64,000 nt of DNA from Litoditis marina. Taxonomy: Eukaryota > Nematoda > Chromadorea > Rhabditida > Rhabditidae. The stretch's first letter is position 1. Every line of letters starts with the position of its first letter. The DNA is taken from NCBI GenBank assembly GCA_964036275.1, contig OZ038433.1:37233336-37297335 (forward strand), written 5' to 3'. Below are positions 11,840-24,109 of this stretch, in pieces. The notes under the pieces are model-generated. The model did not search any database. It had not been told where the DNA came from and worked only from the letters and a program-made list of their open reading frames with translations. Both the position numbers and the translations under genes were made by a program.

Positions 11840-12580
11840 CTCAATTGGCGCGAACGGGCGCCAGCCATTGGCGCCAGATATAGAACATGTTACTCTAATA
11901 AGTAACAAATAACTTGGAATGAATGGCCTCGACCAATTAGCACAATTTCCGACTGTTTTTTTTGTTCAAAACCCTATTTTCAATTTTGGCGCCAATTGGC
12001 GGATAAAGTACCGTTTTGGCGCAGAATGTCGAAGAAATGTTGGTATTCAAGCCGTATTCGTTAACTATGTTCATAGTTCGACATCTGTGGAACATTTCGC
12101 TCGTTACCCCACTTGCCTGGCGTTGTTCTAATTTGGCGCCACTGGGCGCCAGCGTTTGGCGCCAAGTATAAACCATGCACCAAATTTTCAGAGAAAGCTG
12201 GAATTCATTAATCTAACCTCTGTGCGAAATTTCGGAGCATTTCATCCATGGGAACATTTCATCCATATTTTCCAGCTTCTGGCGCCTATTGGCGCCCGTG
12301 CCAAGCGCCAAACAAAACGTGACATCACCAAACTTTTGGGGCCGCGCTGACTTTGGGGTTCACACATGTGTGCCAAGTTTCAGCCGAATCGGTCCTGTAG
12401 TTAAAAAATAATTTTCTATGCGGACATTGGACGAGGGATAGATAGATATCTAGCTCTCTCTCTTTTTAAATTCCGGAAAAAAGTTTTATTCGAAGACTTT
12501 TGTGGTTTGAAAGCCAAAAATGGGTGCGCAATGGTCAAACCAAACACAACTCACACGCAGCCCTTCGCGCTGCGCGCGAT
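11840..12580 (-). repeat. GC-palindrome-rich dispersed repeat, copy 1
   Basis: It contains many TTGGCGCCAA-type palindromes and, at the 12.5-kb end on the minus strand, a head reading GCGCAGCGCGAAG followed by GTGTGAGTTGTGTTTGG. The head and the phrase resembling CTACAGGACCGATTCGGCTG recur in the 22250-23520 repeat. It is probably a non-autonomous DNA transposon or Helitron-like repeat; the class is not established. Confidence 0.6.
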
Positions 12581-13950
12581 AACAAGGGGGGGAGGGCTAT
12601 TGTTAAAGATTGCCAGGCATTTTTCTTTCACCCCCCCCCCCCATTTACGTTAGTGGGAGGTGATTGTACAATGTCGTTATTTAACTTTAGCCCCTACCAC
12701 CCTACTCACCCTACCATACATTTACCTTTTATCCCCCATCATTTTCTGTTGAAACTACTGCGGGTGGGGAGCCAAACTATCACGGGGGTGCGATTGTACG
12801 GTGGGGGGCGAAAGTAAATATTTTTCCATTTTTCGTATACCACCACACTTTACATCACCCAGTAGCTGATTGTAATTTTTCAATCAATGCTAATACATTA
12901 TTATTGTGCAATCGAAAAATGTACTCTAGGGGAACTTCGTTGACAACATTTTACACTGTGAACGCTTCAGTTAATGAACCTCATTAGCCTATCTACCCAA
13001 GTACAAATTCAGCTCTGTTAAGATTGGAACCATTTTCAACGAAACACTCCAGTCACGTTTTTTCCTCTGAACTTTGCAATGTTCTCTGCCATTTAGAAAT
13101 GTATATTCGAACAGGTTTGATGGCAATGAACAAAATAAAACAAGAACAGTATCATCCACGGATTATCTTCCTCTGTTGCTTGGAGTTCATAAAATAACAG
13201 CGTGGTTCTCAACAATATTTATCTAGGGTTGAGAGTTGAGACTCCTATAGTGCGTCTAGTCTCTGCGGAGTGAAATCGCTCAACACCAAAATACGTAACT
13301 AGAGAGTGGTCCGTTCTGTGGGAACATCTTACTTTCATTCCCCACTTTTTTTTTGTTGAAAAAATTAGACATGAAAAATGGACGAGAAAAGAGAGCTTTC
13401 CGATAGTATGAGAAATAGTGCAAGTTTTCAAAATTTATTGTTCGCGCTGGGAATGGTAGGTCAAAAACACCATAACGATGAAAACGAAGGGTGACAAAAA
13501 CGTGGCACAACGTTGTTATTGAAGTGAACAGTGCGTAAACACTACAAATTGAATGTCATTGTAGCAGCTATTTGTGTGCGGAAATGGCAGAAACAAACGT
13601 GAACGTTTTAATGAATACTAAATCAAAAGTAATATTTCATTAGAAACATGAGTCATGGGGTTAGGTCCTTCGAAAGCATGTCGATACGGAATAGCTCTAT
13701 ACTACTATCTTTGTTGTTTGATCCTCGTGATATATTTCTTACGAGGAATCTCATGAGGTTTTTCAGTATATGCTACCGCGCCAGGTAAACGTCTACTGAT
13801 TATTCCATTGTTAATACATCTGCTTTTCGGTCTTGTATTGACCTCGTTCTGTCGTCTTTCGGTATCATTTTTGTCATAGCCGCTCAGTCTACCCACAAAA
13901 TGCACTCAAACTTTTTGTGGTGTTCTCGATGAAAAAATATTTTTTGGCTT
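12581..13950. other. Gene-free stretch
   Basis: It includes a 14-base C run near 12631 and, around 13321-13352, TACTTTCATTCCCCAC followed by T-rich sequence, resembling a lone end of the AAAAAGTGGGGG element family. No coding exon is supported. Confidence 0.4.
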
Positions 13951-14130
13951 TGGCGACTTGCCGGCGACCCCAGGAACAATGAGAAATGTTTGGCGACTCG
14001 CCGGCGACAACTTGGGAGCTTTGATTCAAGTGGCCACCCGCCGGCGACCTCGATGTGTCGCAGGTGACTCGCCGGCGGTAACCTGGCCACCCCTCCGTCC
14101 TGCCGGCGAGTCGACGCCAAATTCCAGAGT
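13951..14130. repeat. CGCCGGCGA-rich repeat cluster
   Basis: At least five copies of the near-palindrome CGCCGGCGA within 180 bp, closed by GACGCCAAATTCCAGAG. These motifs and the end sequence match the terminal arms of the element at 45872-46241, so this is probably a rearranged copy of it. Confidence 0.55.
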
Positions 14131-14185
14131 TAGAGGAGGAGTGGGCAGGTTGTAGAGACACATACCTGAAAACATTTGCGCTGTG

Positions 14186-14342
14186 TTTTGCGATTGGTCA
14201 GCTACACACGCGACAAAGTATGCAGGTCAAAATGAAGTCAGATACAGGCGAAAACACTCTGCATCTCTCTGACCTGCACACTCTTCCCACGAGGCCTGCT
14301 ACAAAAGTGGCTGGCTAACCAGCTGAAAAGTGTCCTAGGCAC
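14186..14342. repeat. Hairpin repeat (TGCAGGTCA/TGACCTGCA arms)
   Basis: The left arm has GCAGGTCA after a GGTCAGCTACA-like segment. The right arm has TGACCTGCACACTCT followed by GCTACAAAAGTGGCTGGC. Sibling copies lie at 19905-20028 and 59173-59310. Confidence 0.55.
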
Positions 14343-14663
14343 TCAGAAACAATTGCGCTATTCAATATTTGTTTGACACACTGTAACTCTTGATTTTCTT
14401 GGTGTTTTCTCAACTCCTTGTTATATGTATGATTTCAACTGGGGAGGGCCGGACCACTTTTTCGGCAATTTTCTAGTTTTTTTCTATGTCACTCCGTCGA
14501 TCACATTTCGGGACTGGCTCACAGTTCTACAAACTTAAATTAGTCTATTGGTGGTGAAGGGAAGTTCCTCGTCTTATTTTCACAGTATTCGCTGTATTCA
14601 CGGATAGTTCTTGCGTGTTTCTTGCGTGTTCTTCAATTGTCCAAACTGCCGGTGCATACAAAA

Positions 14664-14830
14664 AATGTGGCCGACTGGTAAAGTGGTTAGCACGTTCGCC
14701 TGTCACTCCATAGACCTTGATTCGATCCCGCTCGTCGCAGTATCTGTTGGCCGACCGCATGAGCTGGTAAGAAACCCCACCCCCTCTACGGACAGTCCTT
14801 CTACGGCTGATTCCGACAAAATGTATTTTT
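14664..14830 (+). repeat. tRNA-like SINE family B copy
   Basis: Box-A-like TGGTAAAGTGGTTAGCACG and box-B-like GATTCGATCCC, then a tail with CCGCATGAGCTGGTAAGAAA and TACGGACAGTCCTTCTACGG. Copies in reverse at 21458-21612 and truncated at 55386-55495. Confidence 0.7.
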
Positions 14831-16484
14831 TTTAAACATTTACAATAAACTGACAAACGAATAGAATAGGCCGTACAAATTTATTAAAATCACAATGTTC
14901 TACAGCTTCGACCCCTGTTGGATGATTGCTGCACGACTTTCAACTACTTCATAGTACGCAAAAAAAACAAGAAAAAAACCTTTGATTAGTTGTACGAAAT
15001 GATTTGTGTTATCATAACTCGGTTTTGCAATAATACATATTTATATAACGTTGTTGCCATATGGGGTAATTTTAGACATACACCTCGGAAGCAGAGTGTT
15101 GAACACTATTAGGCGAACTCGAGGAGATACCATCATGATCAACCAGAATTGAGTACTTGTCATTATTTCAAACAGATAGAACCTAAAAACATGATTAAAA
15201 CATGGTCATCGAACTGTTGTGGACAAAATACTGTCAATTTCTTAGTCGCGGAGCCACACAGTACTCAGCGCATGTCAACCTAGATTTTCTCTAATTCGCC
15301 AGGAAATTTGTATAATAACCAGTCTTTGTGGGCAAACCTATATTGTGTCCGAACGATTGATACTACCACTTTCCAATAGACATTCAACGAGCAAGTTAAA
15401 AATAAGGAAAAATGCACAACATGAATGAATAATGACAGGAACATGTACACTTCACTGTGACGCAACCAGAATTGTTCACTGTGTTTTTTCTATTGTTGAA
15501 GTTTTCAGTTGTTGAGAACGTTAAAGGAGGCTGCAATGAATTTTCAAGCAAAATATCAAACTAAGACAAATCGATATATGGAATAGAATAGAATAGAATG
15601 TTTATTCGCGATTGAACACGTGTCTTTCCACATTGGTATATGTGGCACTACAAACTATGATTGTAGATTTAGGAGAAAGAATAAAATGTAGAGTATTGTT
15701 TACTCTGTTACGCGTTGATTGTATAATACCCATTGTTGCAGTTGCAGTACTGCACAATTGAAACGATGATTGTACCAGGAAGTTTGTAGAACAATACTGA
15801 TGGCCAAATATGAACATTTGTTTTTGAAGAGATCATTCAGATTAGCACGTTTTCTTAGATGAAGACTGTATGAATGTTGGTTTTGTCATGCGTCAGAATG
15901 AAGAGATAAGTGGTCACAAAGTTTTAGTAATGAGGAGGCGATTCATTGGTGTTGTTTTTGAGAGTGTGAAGGTCAGTCATGTATCTCGGCAATAAAGTAC
16001 TTCGATCATTTAATCGATCATTTGAAGTACTTCGATCATGCATCCAACAATGCGCTCCCATGTCGATCTTCGGTAGGTAAGCAACGTTGTCCACTTATGT
16101 TTTTTCCTTCCTTTTCTTAATAGAATGTTCCATTCAAAGCTCTACTTTCAAAATTTCACTGATGTTTTGCTTACTGCCAGGCGCCGATAATGATTTAGAG
16201 TGAATGTATAGTGATGTCGCGTACTTCTGTGACTCTTGTGCCTTTTCGGCTAGCGCCGTTATCCAAATTCGTCAACTCAGCCCCCTTTAAGACACCGTTG
16301 TTAGTTTTCAAAACTGAACGTTATTAAAATATTAACTCTGAAATCGGCCATAAATGAACATGGAATTTAAGTACGGTTCAATTTCTGACGTTTCTCCATG
16401 CCTACGCCCCCAGGGGGAGTTTTCAAAAAGTTGACATTGAAACACTTGTTCCAGTACACTCAAACTCTAGATGGTGAGTCTCAC
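14831..16484. other. Gene-free stretch
   Basis: No coding exon is supported. At 15583-15670 it holds the end of a retroelement-like repeat: on the minus strand an AATAAA-containing end followed by TTCTA repeats, related to 17790-17872. A short double repeat of AAGTACTTCGATCAT lies at about 15998-16040. Confidence 0.45.
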
Positions 16485-17789
16485 CAGGTTGAAGATGTAT
16501 AATAGAGCAGTTGTCGATTGTTCGTCAAGAGTCCATATAACTGTAAACTCGTGCGGACACATTCCAAAACTAGGGGAATCAATGTGGCGATTGCACAGAC
16601 GAGCAATTTCTTCTCCATTATTTGAGTGGTCTTGGATGTTTCATTTTAATAATTTTTATTTAATAATTTATCAAAGATGGGTCTTAATATGAAATAACGC
16701 TACAATTATCACATAATTCAAAATTGAGTTCGATCGTGTGCATACGGTTCTTTTGCCAACATCCAGTGATTTTGTCACTTTTGAGCGTTAAACGTAACTG
16801 AGCTGCCCATTTGTAGATTTTCTAATGCAAATCTCGAAAGATAACTCGAAGAGAGAATTTGGGATTAGGTTGTTTTTATAATTGCCATCGAAACTGTAAA
16901 ACTAGAAGTTATCAACTCTATTTTGGAAGTTCAGCTTACGTTGTTCAACTCCGAACTCCAGCTCAAGTTGGTTTTCGATTTCAATCAAGTCCCGCCTGAA
17001 CTCGAAACAAACATTAAGATTCTATTTTAAATGTTCAACTCACGTTGTATTGGCTGCCCTCTCCAACTCTTTTTCGTACACGATAAACTACCATTGCATA
17101 CAATATTAAACAGAAAAGCACAACACTGGTAAGAACGCCGACATTGAGGAAACAAGTGTACTGAAAGCACTGAACTGTGTGAATTTTGTATATACATTTT
17201 GTTCACACAATTTCAATAATGCGCGTACATATTTAGGATTTCGCGTTTGTTAGAAACCGCTGGTAGCAAAATTCGAACAAACGTAAAAACCTAAATATTA
17301 TGTACAAAATGTACTACGCTTCGCTTTAAAGGAGGCCGGAGTTAAACAGAGGTTTTGTTCCGGGCTGCTTTCCACTGTACTGAGATCAGAGAGCACAATT
17401 AACTCATATATTAGTTTTATCAGTTCACGTAACATTCACATGACAATGCCGCGCGACACGCAACGCGTCCAATCAAAAGTAGGATACAGCAGCTTCACGA
17501 GAAACCATGTTGCTCTTCGGTCTTCTTCAAGACTTTAATTCAACAACTTGAATGTTGATTATAATACGCTTTTTCACATGGCTCAGCCTACGCTCATACA
17601 TCTCGACCTAACCAACCATGACAATCCGAATAATCTCTTCGAAACATGTCTTCTTTAATCATTTTTTCAAAGTAGCCATTATCCTACAATCTATCTCTAC
17701 AATCATCGTCGTCCAGCACTGTTCAATTGTATGTAATATCATGTGCGCGTAACAGCGCAAACGTACCATTTCCTTTTCAACTTTTCTCT

Positions 17790-17872
17790 CCATTAACCCT
17801 TTTAGAGTGTCACATATTATGTGGAAAGTCACGTGTTCAATCGCGAATAAATCATATTCTATTCTATACCTA
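17790..17872 (+). repeat. Retroelement-like 3' end
   Basis: It reads GTGTTCAATCGCGAATAAA followed by a (TTCTA)-type tail. The same end occurs in reverse orientation at 15583-15670. It resembles a LINE or SINE 3' terminus with its short tandem tail. Confidence 0.5.
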
Positions 17873-17983
17873 TTAAGTCTGTCTACCGGTGTGGAAGGTG
17901 ACTTGTGAATGAGAGACTCAAATTATACTTCAAAAAGTACACTCAAAACCAAATGTCAGCTAGCCAGTATTGGTTTGGTGCAA

Positions 17984-18172
17984 CCACGCGGCGTAGCAAT
18001 ACCCACAAAAGTTCATGAGATCACCTTATGAGCTATTAGCACGATCTCCTCATGAGATTCTATTAATTGCTATGCTACAACATTGAGAGTTCACAAGTTT
18101 CCTCATGAGGTATCTCATGAGAAACTCATATGAACTTCAAATGAGGTTGGAGGGATTGCTACGCCGCCACGT
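17984..18172. mobile_element. Foldback element with GGCGTAGCAAT ends
   Basis: Terminal inverted repeats ACGCGGCGTAGCAATACC and the complement of GGATTGCTACGCCGCCACGT enclose many TCATGAGAT/ATCTCATGA motifs in both orientations. It lies in an intron of the Srv pseudogene. Confidence 0.6.
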
Positions 18173-19168
18173 AATAAATTCATCCATTCATTCAACCATT
18201 ACAGATATTTTCTGGTCAAGCCTTCAGTTTTGCTCCAGAAAGTCAGTTGAAACTTACAACAAAATGCAGTCCTGGCAAAATTTGTAGAATTCCATTTCGT
18301 ATAATGCACATTGTCTTATCGACATTATTATAAACTGCTACTGACTATGTTAACAAAAGGGAAAAAAACCAAATCAGCAGTGTTCCCGTGAAAATAGTTC
18401 TCTGTGTCCAAACCTGAAAATTTATTAATGATGTAAACCGAATGTATGTGTATAAATACAATTTTCGTGAATAAGAAACACGGATCTGTACAACCGTCAT
18501 CGACAAGTATGTCAGCATATATTACCAACAAAAAACTGTAGTTCATCATTTTGTGGTCATTTTCAAAACGAGTTGCAGAGTGATCTGAAAAGCAGCCAAC
18601 CCTTGGCAGATTATATGAAAATATGCTCAGAACTTCAGCAGTAAAAGTTTTACCTTTTTATGGCTGAGTGGCGCATAAAATGCCGTGAAACGATTGAGTG
18701 CGAACATAATATAGCCGAAATACATGACTAGTGTCAGATGTCGCGAAACAGACAGTGTCAAGTCGATGAACAGTGGAGGCATGTCATTGCCAAATACACT
18801 GAAGAACCGATATTTGCGCGCCCTCATGAGTTCGATGTGGAAAAAAGTTAGAAAGTCCGCAAACGCCTGAAATTTATGTTATCTTAGTTTTCTGAACAAA
18901 ATTCAAAACTTCAACATCAAACAATGTTTGTAGTTGAATATCCCGAAAAACAGTTTGATTAATATATATAACCACATCAGAACGTTTATCATATAGTACA
19001 CGTTTTCTTTGAAACGTGAACGAAAGGCGCAAAAGTTGGGAGGGTATGCAGAACAAATTCAAAAGGTGTCTATGCCCAAAATCTTCCGATATCAATAAAG
19101 TTTCTTTCCGTTGAAGGTATCGATGATAACCGTGGGCTGAGTGGTTGAATTTGTGCATGTTGCTGCAT

Positions 19169-19217
19169 AGTGATTATTAATATGGCGTAGAGTAGGAAAG
19201 AGGTCCATGCGAATAGC
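19169..19217 (-). repeat. Duplicated 48-bp fragment of Srv exon 1
   Basis: TGATTATTAATATGGCGTAG and the next 28 bases repeat part of exon 1 (19549-19598) almost exactly. The SINE A copy at 19243-19423 lies between the two copies. Confidence 0.75.
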
Positions 19218-19242
19218 ACTCACTATTAGTGAGTGCCAAAAT

Positions 19243-19423
19243 TACAGATTTTTGTCTCTCGCTGGAGCCGAACCTGCGAGCAAAAGTTTCGCAGCTGGCC
19301 ACTAACCACTGCGCTACGAGAGCACATAACCGACCAGCTTCGGAATCGAGGACATGTGTCCGTACAGGCGAAAATTAAGATAAACAGTACCCTCCCGCCT
19401 TTCCGTTGGCGACGACTATAGCT
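19243..19423 (-). repeat. tRNA-like SINE family A copy
   Basis: Full-length-looking minus-strand copy: complement of box B (GGAGCCGAACC), complement of box A (CTAACCACTGCGCTA) and the head complement TTTCCGTTGGCGACGACTATA. Confidence 0.75.
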
Positions 19424-19904
19424 TCTGTCATGTATTTTTATTCAGCTGCGTCATGATGTAATGATAGAAATACCCTTTTAATCACTGACATTGTACTTGG
19501 CTATTTTGAAGAAGGAACTATTCAACATTGGGTGCTTCCCAGCAATGATGTTGATTATTAATATGGCGTAGAGTAGGAAAGAGGTCCATGCGAATAGTAT
19601 GAGCACAATTTGGTCGACTGGTAGAGGTGGTGGTGGCGGTATCTTGGCAGAGTCGCCAATGCACCGCATTGTTGGAGCCATTGAAATTTGAAGAAAAACT
19701 AAAAAATTGAGGTTGTTGCAGGAAAATTTGTGGCAATTTCTGCGATGTGAATGTTACAAAAGCGGGAGAGAAATGAGATCAAACAGGCAGCAGACATGCT
19801 ATGACAGTTTGGTCTGCGTCTCTCGGTTCTGTGTTCTATCTCGGCAAGGCCAAAGTACAAAAGTCACATGTCAAAGAGCAGGCCGTCGTTTGACTCAGAC
19901 AATT

Positions 19905-20028
19905 CCCAATTGGCCAGCCACTTTTTTGTTGGATGAGCGAGAGAGTGTGCAGGTCAGAGAGACCCAGATGTCTGCGGCCTCATTGACCTGCACACTCTCT
20001 CGCTTTTGTAGCTGGCCAATCGAAGAAA
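19905..20028. repeat. Hairpin repeat (TGCAGGTCA/TGACCTGCA arms)
   Basis: AGCGAGAGAGTGTGCAGGTC on the left and GACCTGCACACTCTCTCGCT on the right form a 20-bp inverted repeat. TTGGCCAGC and GCTGGCCAA lie further out. Same family as 14186-14342 and 59173-59310. Confidence 0.7.
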
Positions 20029-21111
20029 ATTGTGAGGTTCTGAGGAGACAGCAATTATTGTCTGGCTGAACTCCAAAAAGATTGAATAATAAAACTGGAA
20101 ATAAAAAAAGGTATAACTTTCCCGCAGTCTGTCAGTATGTGCCGAGCTTGTTATTGGAGTGAACAATGCGTAAACGCTACAAATTAGAATGTCACCCGTT
20201 TCTACGAATACATAATCGGCACAAACACATCCGAGCGAAATTCACGCATTTAATTATGACTTTTCACGAATGTATTGTTTTAAGCAACCGCACATCGTAT
20301 GCTATAGGTTGAAACGGTTATTACTCGAAAAATCGACAATTTTATAGTGTATCTCACTATTGCCAGAGCAAACATATTTTTTTGGAAGTTTTATTGTGTG
20401 GTCAGACTTTATCTAGTTTTTGTAACGTGTGGTCTGTTCTATGAGAACTTATTACAACATTATTTACGCCAATGAATTTCCTGTATCTCATGAATGACTA
20501 ACTCAGTTGATTCGTCGGAGCTGTTCTTCATTATAGCCTTGCCGAAATCCTTTGATTTTGTCAGAACACTTATGATGTTTGTAAATTACATGTAATGCAC
20601 TTATGTGCTTGATATTTGTATATTTATTCTCACTTGTAGTTTGGAGCGCTGCTCTGAAGGTCACATTTGTTCCACGTATATGTTTTGTCGTTAATAGTTT
20701 CTGTGCAGTTATTCACAATATTATTTAAAAATTTCTATATTCATTCAACACATTCATGTACTCAACACATAATACATACTTGAACTAATGTAGCACATGG
20801 TATTCTCTCAACTTCTTGCTTCATGTGCTTTTTGAACTACGAAGGGCCAAGGTTCAGAGTGCAAAGAGACAATTCTAGAGTTAACGTGAAGTTGAGGTCA
20901 CGAGATTAATGATTATCAAATGACTCTGCTTGAAACTGCATAGTGAGAGATGTGTGTTTTTGTTTTGCAATTTGGGGTAATAAATTCATATGCAGTGGTT
21001 TGTGTCATTAACGGTTCTATTGACGGTCACATAATACTGATACGTGAATGGGAATTGAAGTTCAATTTAGTTCTGGCCTGCACTAAACTACGTTAATAGA
21101 GTAAGTTCGAT
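20029..21111. other. Gene-free stretch
   Basis: AT-rich. A segment around 20150-20205 (GTGAACAATGCGTAAACGCT) resembles one at 13525-13560, so old repeat material is present. No exon is supported. Confidence 0.4.
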
Positions 21112-21318
21112 ATAGTCGTCGCCAACGGAAAGGCGGGAGGGTACTGTATATCTCACTTTCCGCTGTGTACGCACAATGTTCTCGATTCCTAATCTTGCCG
21201 ATTAGGTGCACTAATAGCATAGTGGTTAGCTCCTGCTACGAGAATTTTGCTCGCAGGTTCGATTCCGGCGAGAGACGATTCCGGGTTCGATTCCGGCGAG
21301 AGGAAATTTATAAATGTG
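21112..21318 (+). repeat. tRNA-like SINE family A copy
   Basis: Head GTCGCCAACGGAAAGGCGGG, box-A-like TAGCATAGTGGTTAGCTCC and box B GGTTCGATTCC. The box B end is duplicated in tandem (GGTTCGATTCCGGCGAGAG occurs twice, about 21258-21302). Confidence 0.8.
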
Positions 21319-21457
21319 TTTTCTTTTTTATTTTTCATCTCGGATGTGTATGATATTCAAACTGAAACTCAGCTAAGGTTATAATAATAATCTTTTACGG
21401 CAACTATTTCAGCCTTTATTGAGAAAATTACATAATCACACACAAATCACATATCAA

Positions 21458-21612
21458 CCGTAGAAGGACTGTCCGTAGAGGGGTGGAGATAGGCATGGGT
21501 GAGCTTTGTAACCAGCTCATGCGGTCCGCCAGACAGATACCGCGGCGAGCGGGGATCGAACCTAGGTCTGTGGAGCGACAGCCGAACGCTAACCACTTGA
21601 CAGCCAGCCGGT
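21458..21612 (-). repeat. tRNA-like SINE family B copy
   Basis: Minus-strand copy containing complements of box B (GGGATCGAACC) and box A (GCTAACCACTTGACA). The tail CCGTAGAAGGACTGTCCGTA matches the plus-strand copy at 14664-14830. Confidence 0.7.
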
Positions 21613-22249
21613 TAGCCGTTATCCACTACATTGCGCATAACCCGGCGGTCAACGACATTTAGCGGTCATTTTTTTAAATATATTTTTTTCTGGTTGAACT
21701 TCAAACAGTGAGAACTAGTATTGCAGTCAGTAAAGTGGCTACGCGTCATTAGGAGAGTGGACACTACAAATTGAAATTTCACAACTTCATAGGAGCTAAA
21801 TATGTAAGGAATCAGCACAAACACATCCCAACATAATAAACGCCAACGCATCTATTCAAAACCTACGAAATTGAAGACATTTCAATTTCAGACTTGTTCA
21901 CGAGCTAGACTTTAAAACCACTCACCGATTAGAATACGAATGGGAACTTTTGAAATGCTCGAAAGATGTGTGGTTGAGTTTACCGTTTGACTACAACTTC
22001 ACAGAGTTGTTTCCGTAGATTTTGATATCATTTCAGAGCAAAAATTCAGAGACTTTGGCAAACTGATTTATGTTGGAGCCATTCATTCATTCAGGCGAAG
22101 AAATCCCAATTTCAACTTTGAAAAACATCATTAACATTCTTACAAACAGAACTCAAACTACCACATCTTCTTAAACTACAATATTTAAACTATAACAAAG
22201 CTCAACTGATTGAAAATTAAGCTTATTAAAATACACAATACACATCTAC
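21613..22249. other. Gene-free stretch
   Basis: AT-rich, no supported exon or RNA gene. Confidence 0.4.
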
Positions 22250-23520
22250 TTCTAATTATCGCGCGGAGCGCGAAGCGGTCTGTGTGAGTTGTTTTTGGTT
22301 TTGCCATTGCGGACTCGTTTTTTCCTTTTAATTAACAAAAAGCTTCAAATATAATCTTTTTTCGAAAACTAAAAGGAAAGAACGTTAGAGAATCACGAAT
22401 TGAACATTGTGTGAAAATTTCAGCAAAATCTAATTATTTTCGCTTGAGTTATGGTTTCGTGTCGTTGTTGAAAAGTTCCGCCGTAATTCGTCCCTCGTCC
22501 CTCGTCCCTCGTCCCTCCTCCCTCGTCCCTCACGGAAATCTGTCCGCATCGTAGTGGAAAAACTACTGAACTAATTTGGCTGAAATTTGGCACATCCATT
22601 CTATGGCATAATTTAGCTCGTCGCGCCAAGTATGAAATGTATATCTAGTATCTGGCGCCGGGCGCGGGCGCCAATAGGCGCCAAAAACCACTATTGGAAA
22701 AACTACCGAACCGATTTAGCTGAAATTCAAAACATGAGTTATAATGCAAAAGTTAGGCCATCGCGCCAAATTTGAGATGAATACATCATCATTGGCGCCC
22801 GGCGCTGGCGCCAATAGGCGCCAAAAACGGCAAAACACTATTTATCGTCCCCTAAAATGTTGAACACTAATAGAAATTGAATATTTTGGTGGAAAGTGTG
22901 AAAGTCTTTTTCCAAAACTGAAATTTTTCTTCTGGCGCTCGAACCAGGCGCCAGATGGCGCCAAAACCCAAACTCACGACAGCGTCAATGGAATCGTCTG
23001 AAATTCGGTACACTAAATAGCTATCCCATGGCAAGTGAGATGCTCAATCTGAAAATCAAAAAAGTTTTGTTGGCACTGTGCGCTGGCGCCAATTGGCGCC
23101 AAAGTTGGAAAAATATCAGTTATCGTCAATCAAACTGTTTCAAGTTAACAGATATTGAATATTCCAATGTGAAATATAGATCCACAAGTTCAAAATCGAA
23201 TTTTATCTTCTGGCTCGGAACAGACGCCAAATGGCGCCAAAACAAAAACACACGAAACTGACAATTGAATAGTTTGAATATTGCTCCAATCAGTAATTGA
23301 CACACGTAGTGTGTACTGGTAGCTCAAAAACCTAGAGAATTTCGTTTCCTTCTGGCGCCAGACGCGTGTGCCAATTGGCGCAGGAATGAAAAAAAAAGTT
23401 TCAACATGAAGGTTTTCGATGTGGTATTGGAAATAATGGCTATATTGTAAGTGAGTTGGTGTCTCTAATTGTAGATTTGTCAATGGCGCCAATCCCGTTC
23501 GCTTATCGCCGCTAAAAGCG
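22250..23520 (+). repeat. GC-palindrome-rich dispersed repeat, copy 2
   Basis: It starts with a GCGCGGAGCGCGAAGCGG head followed by TGTGTGAGTTG. A (CGTCCCT)n tract at about 22491-22531 follows, then about nine GGCGCCAAT/ATTGGCGCC palindromes set in otherwise AT-rich sequence. The order is the reverse of 11840-12580. Phrases such as ACTACCGAACCGATTTAGCTG recur within the repeat. Confidence 0.6.
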
Positions 23521-23740
23521 GTGTACATGTCAATCGGAACGAACGTTTAGCGTTTTTGTTCAGTTGTTGATAGTCACAGAGCCAGTAACTTGCGTTATAT
23601 TACAACACCAGCAATTTTATGGTCTGCATTCGGCTTAGTGCACACACAAAACTGAGATTTCCATAATAATATCACAAGATCCACTCTGTGAATAGGCAAC
23701 ATATGAAGTTGTAGGAGTACAACTAGCAAAAAAAGGACAA

Positions 23741-24109
23741 TTAGTAAAAAGTGGGGGAACCAACAAATGTGTGAGTTGTGTTTGGTTCGACCTCGATATC
23801 AGCAAAAAGTGAACGATACAAATTGCTGTGATACTGTAGCAGAAGTACTCTGCAAAAATAGAACAATACAAATTTTGCACAATGGTTCACAACGCACGCA
23901 TGTCGTCAAAGTACACATGAAATACCCTTCGGCAATTTCTGAGATATCATGCGGGCTTCGTGAACCATTGTGCAAAATTTGTATTGTTCTATTTTTGCAG
24001 AGTACTTCTGCTACAGTATCACAGCAATTTGTATCGTTCACTTTTTGCTGATATCGAGGTCGAACCAAACACAACTCACACATTTGTTGGTTCCCCCACT
24101 TTTTACTAA
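23741..24109. mobile_element. Long palindromic element P2 (369 bp)
   Basis: Ends TTAGTAAAAAGTGGGGGAAC and its exact complement. Near-perfect arms of about 155 bp flank a spacer of about 60 bp. The internal motifs CAGCAAAAAGTGAACGATAC and TAGAACAATAC are shared in diverged form with P1. Transcripts would fold into a long double-stranded RNA. Confidence 0.88.

Larger units (their letters stand above)
16485..19681 (-). pseudogene. Srv-type serpentine chemoreceptor, disabled
   Basis: Seven-transmembrane receptor of the Srg superfamily, closest by eye to Srv. Minus-strand exons in phase: 19681-19490 (TM1, proline-rich start), 18866-18654 (TM2-3, ends in LNRFTAFYAPLSHKK), 18413-18258 (starts VWTQRT, aligns with MWSKKL of the plus-strand genes), 17160-17044 (TM5) and 16630-16485 (TM6, TTQIMEKKLLVCAIA). 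The third listed exon has an in-frame TAG at 18347-18345. The acceptor before the last exon is a poor CATCCAAG, and no final exon (TM7 and tail) is found downstream. These three defects support a pseudogene. A SINE A copy sits in the first intron and a hairpin repeat in the intron after the stop-bearing exon. Confidence 0.8.

Noticed and set aside
18328..18549. 73-codon minus-strand frame in the Srv pseudogene as an extra exon
   Set aside because: No acceptor in phase, and the intact paralogue joins its NRFTAF exon directly to the MWSK exon, so no exon is needed here.
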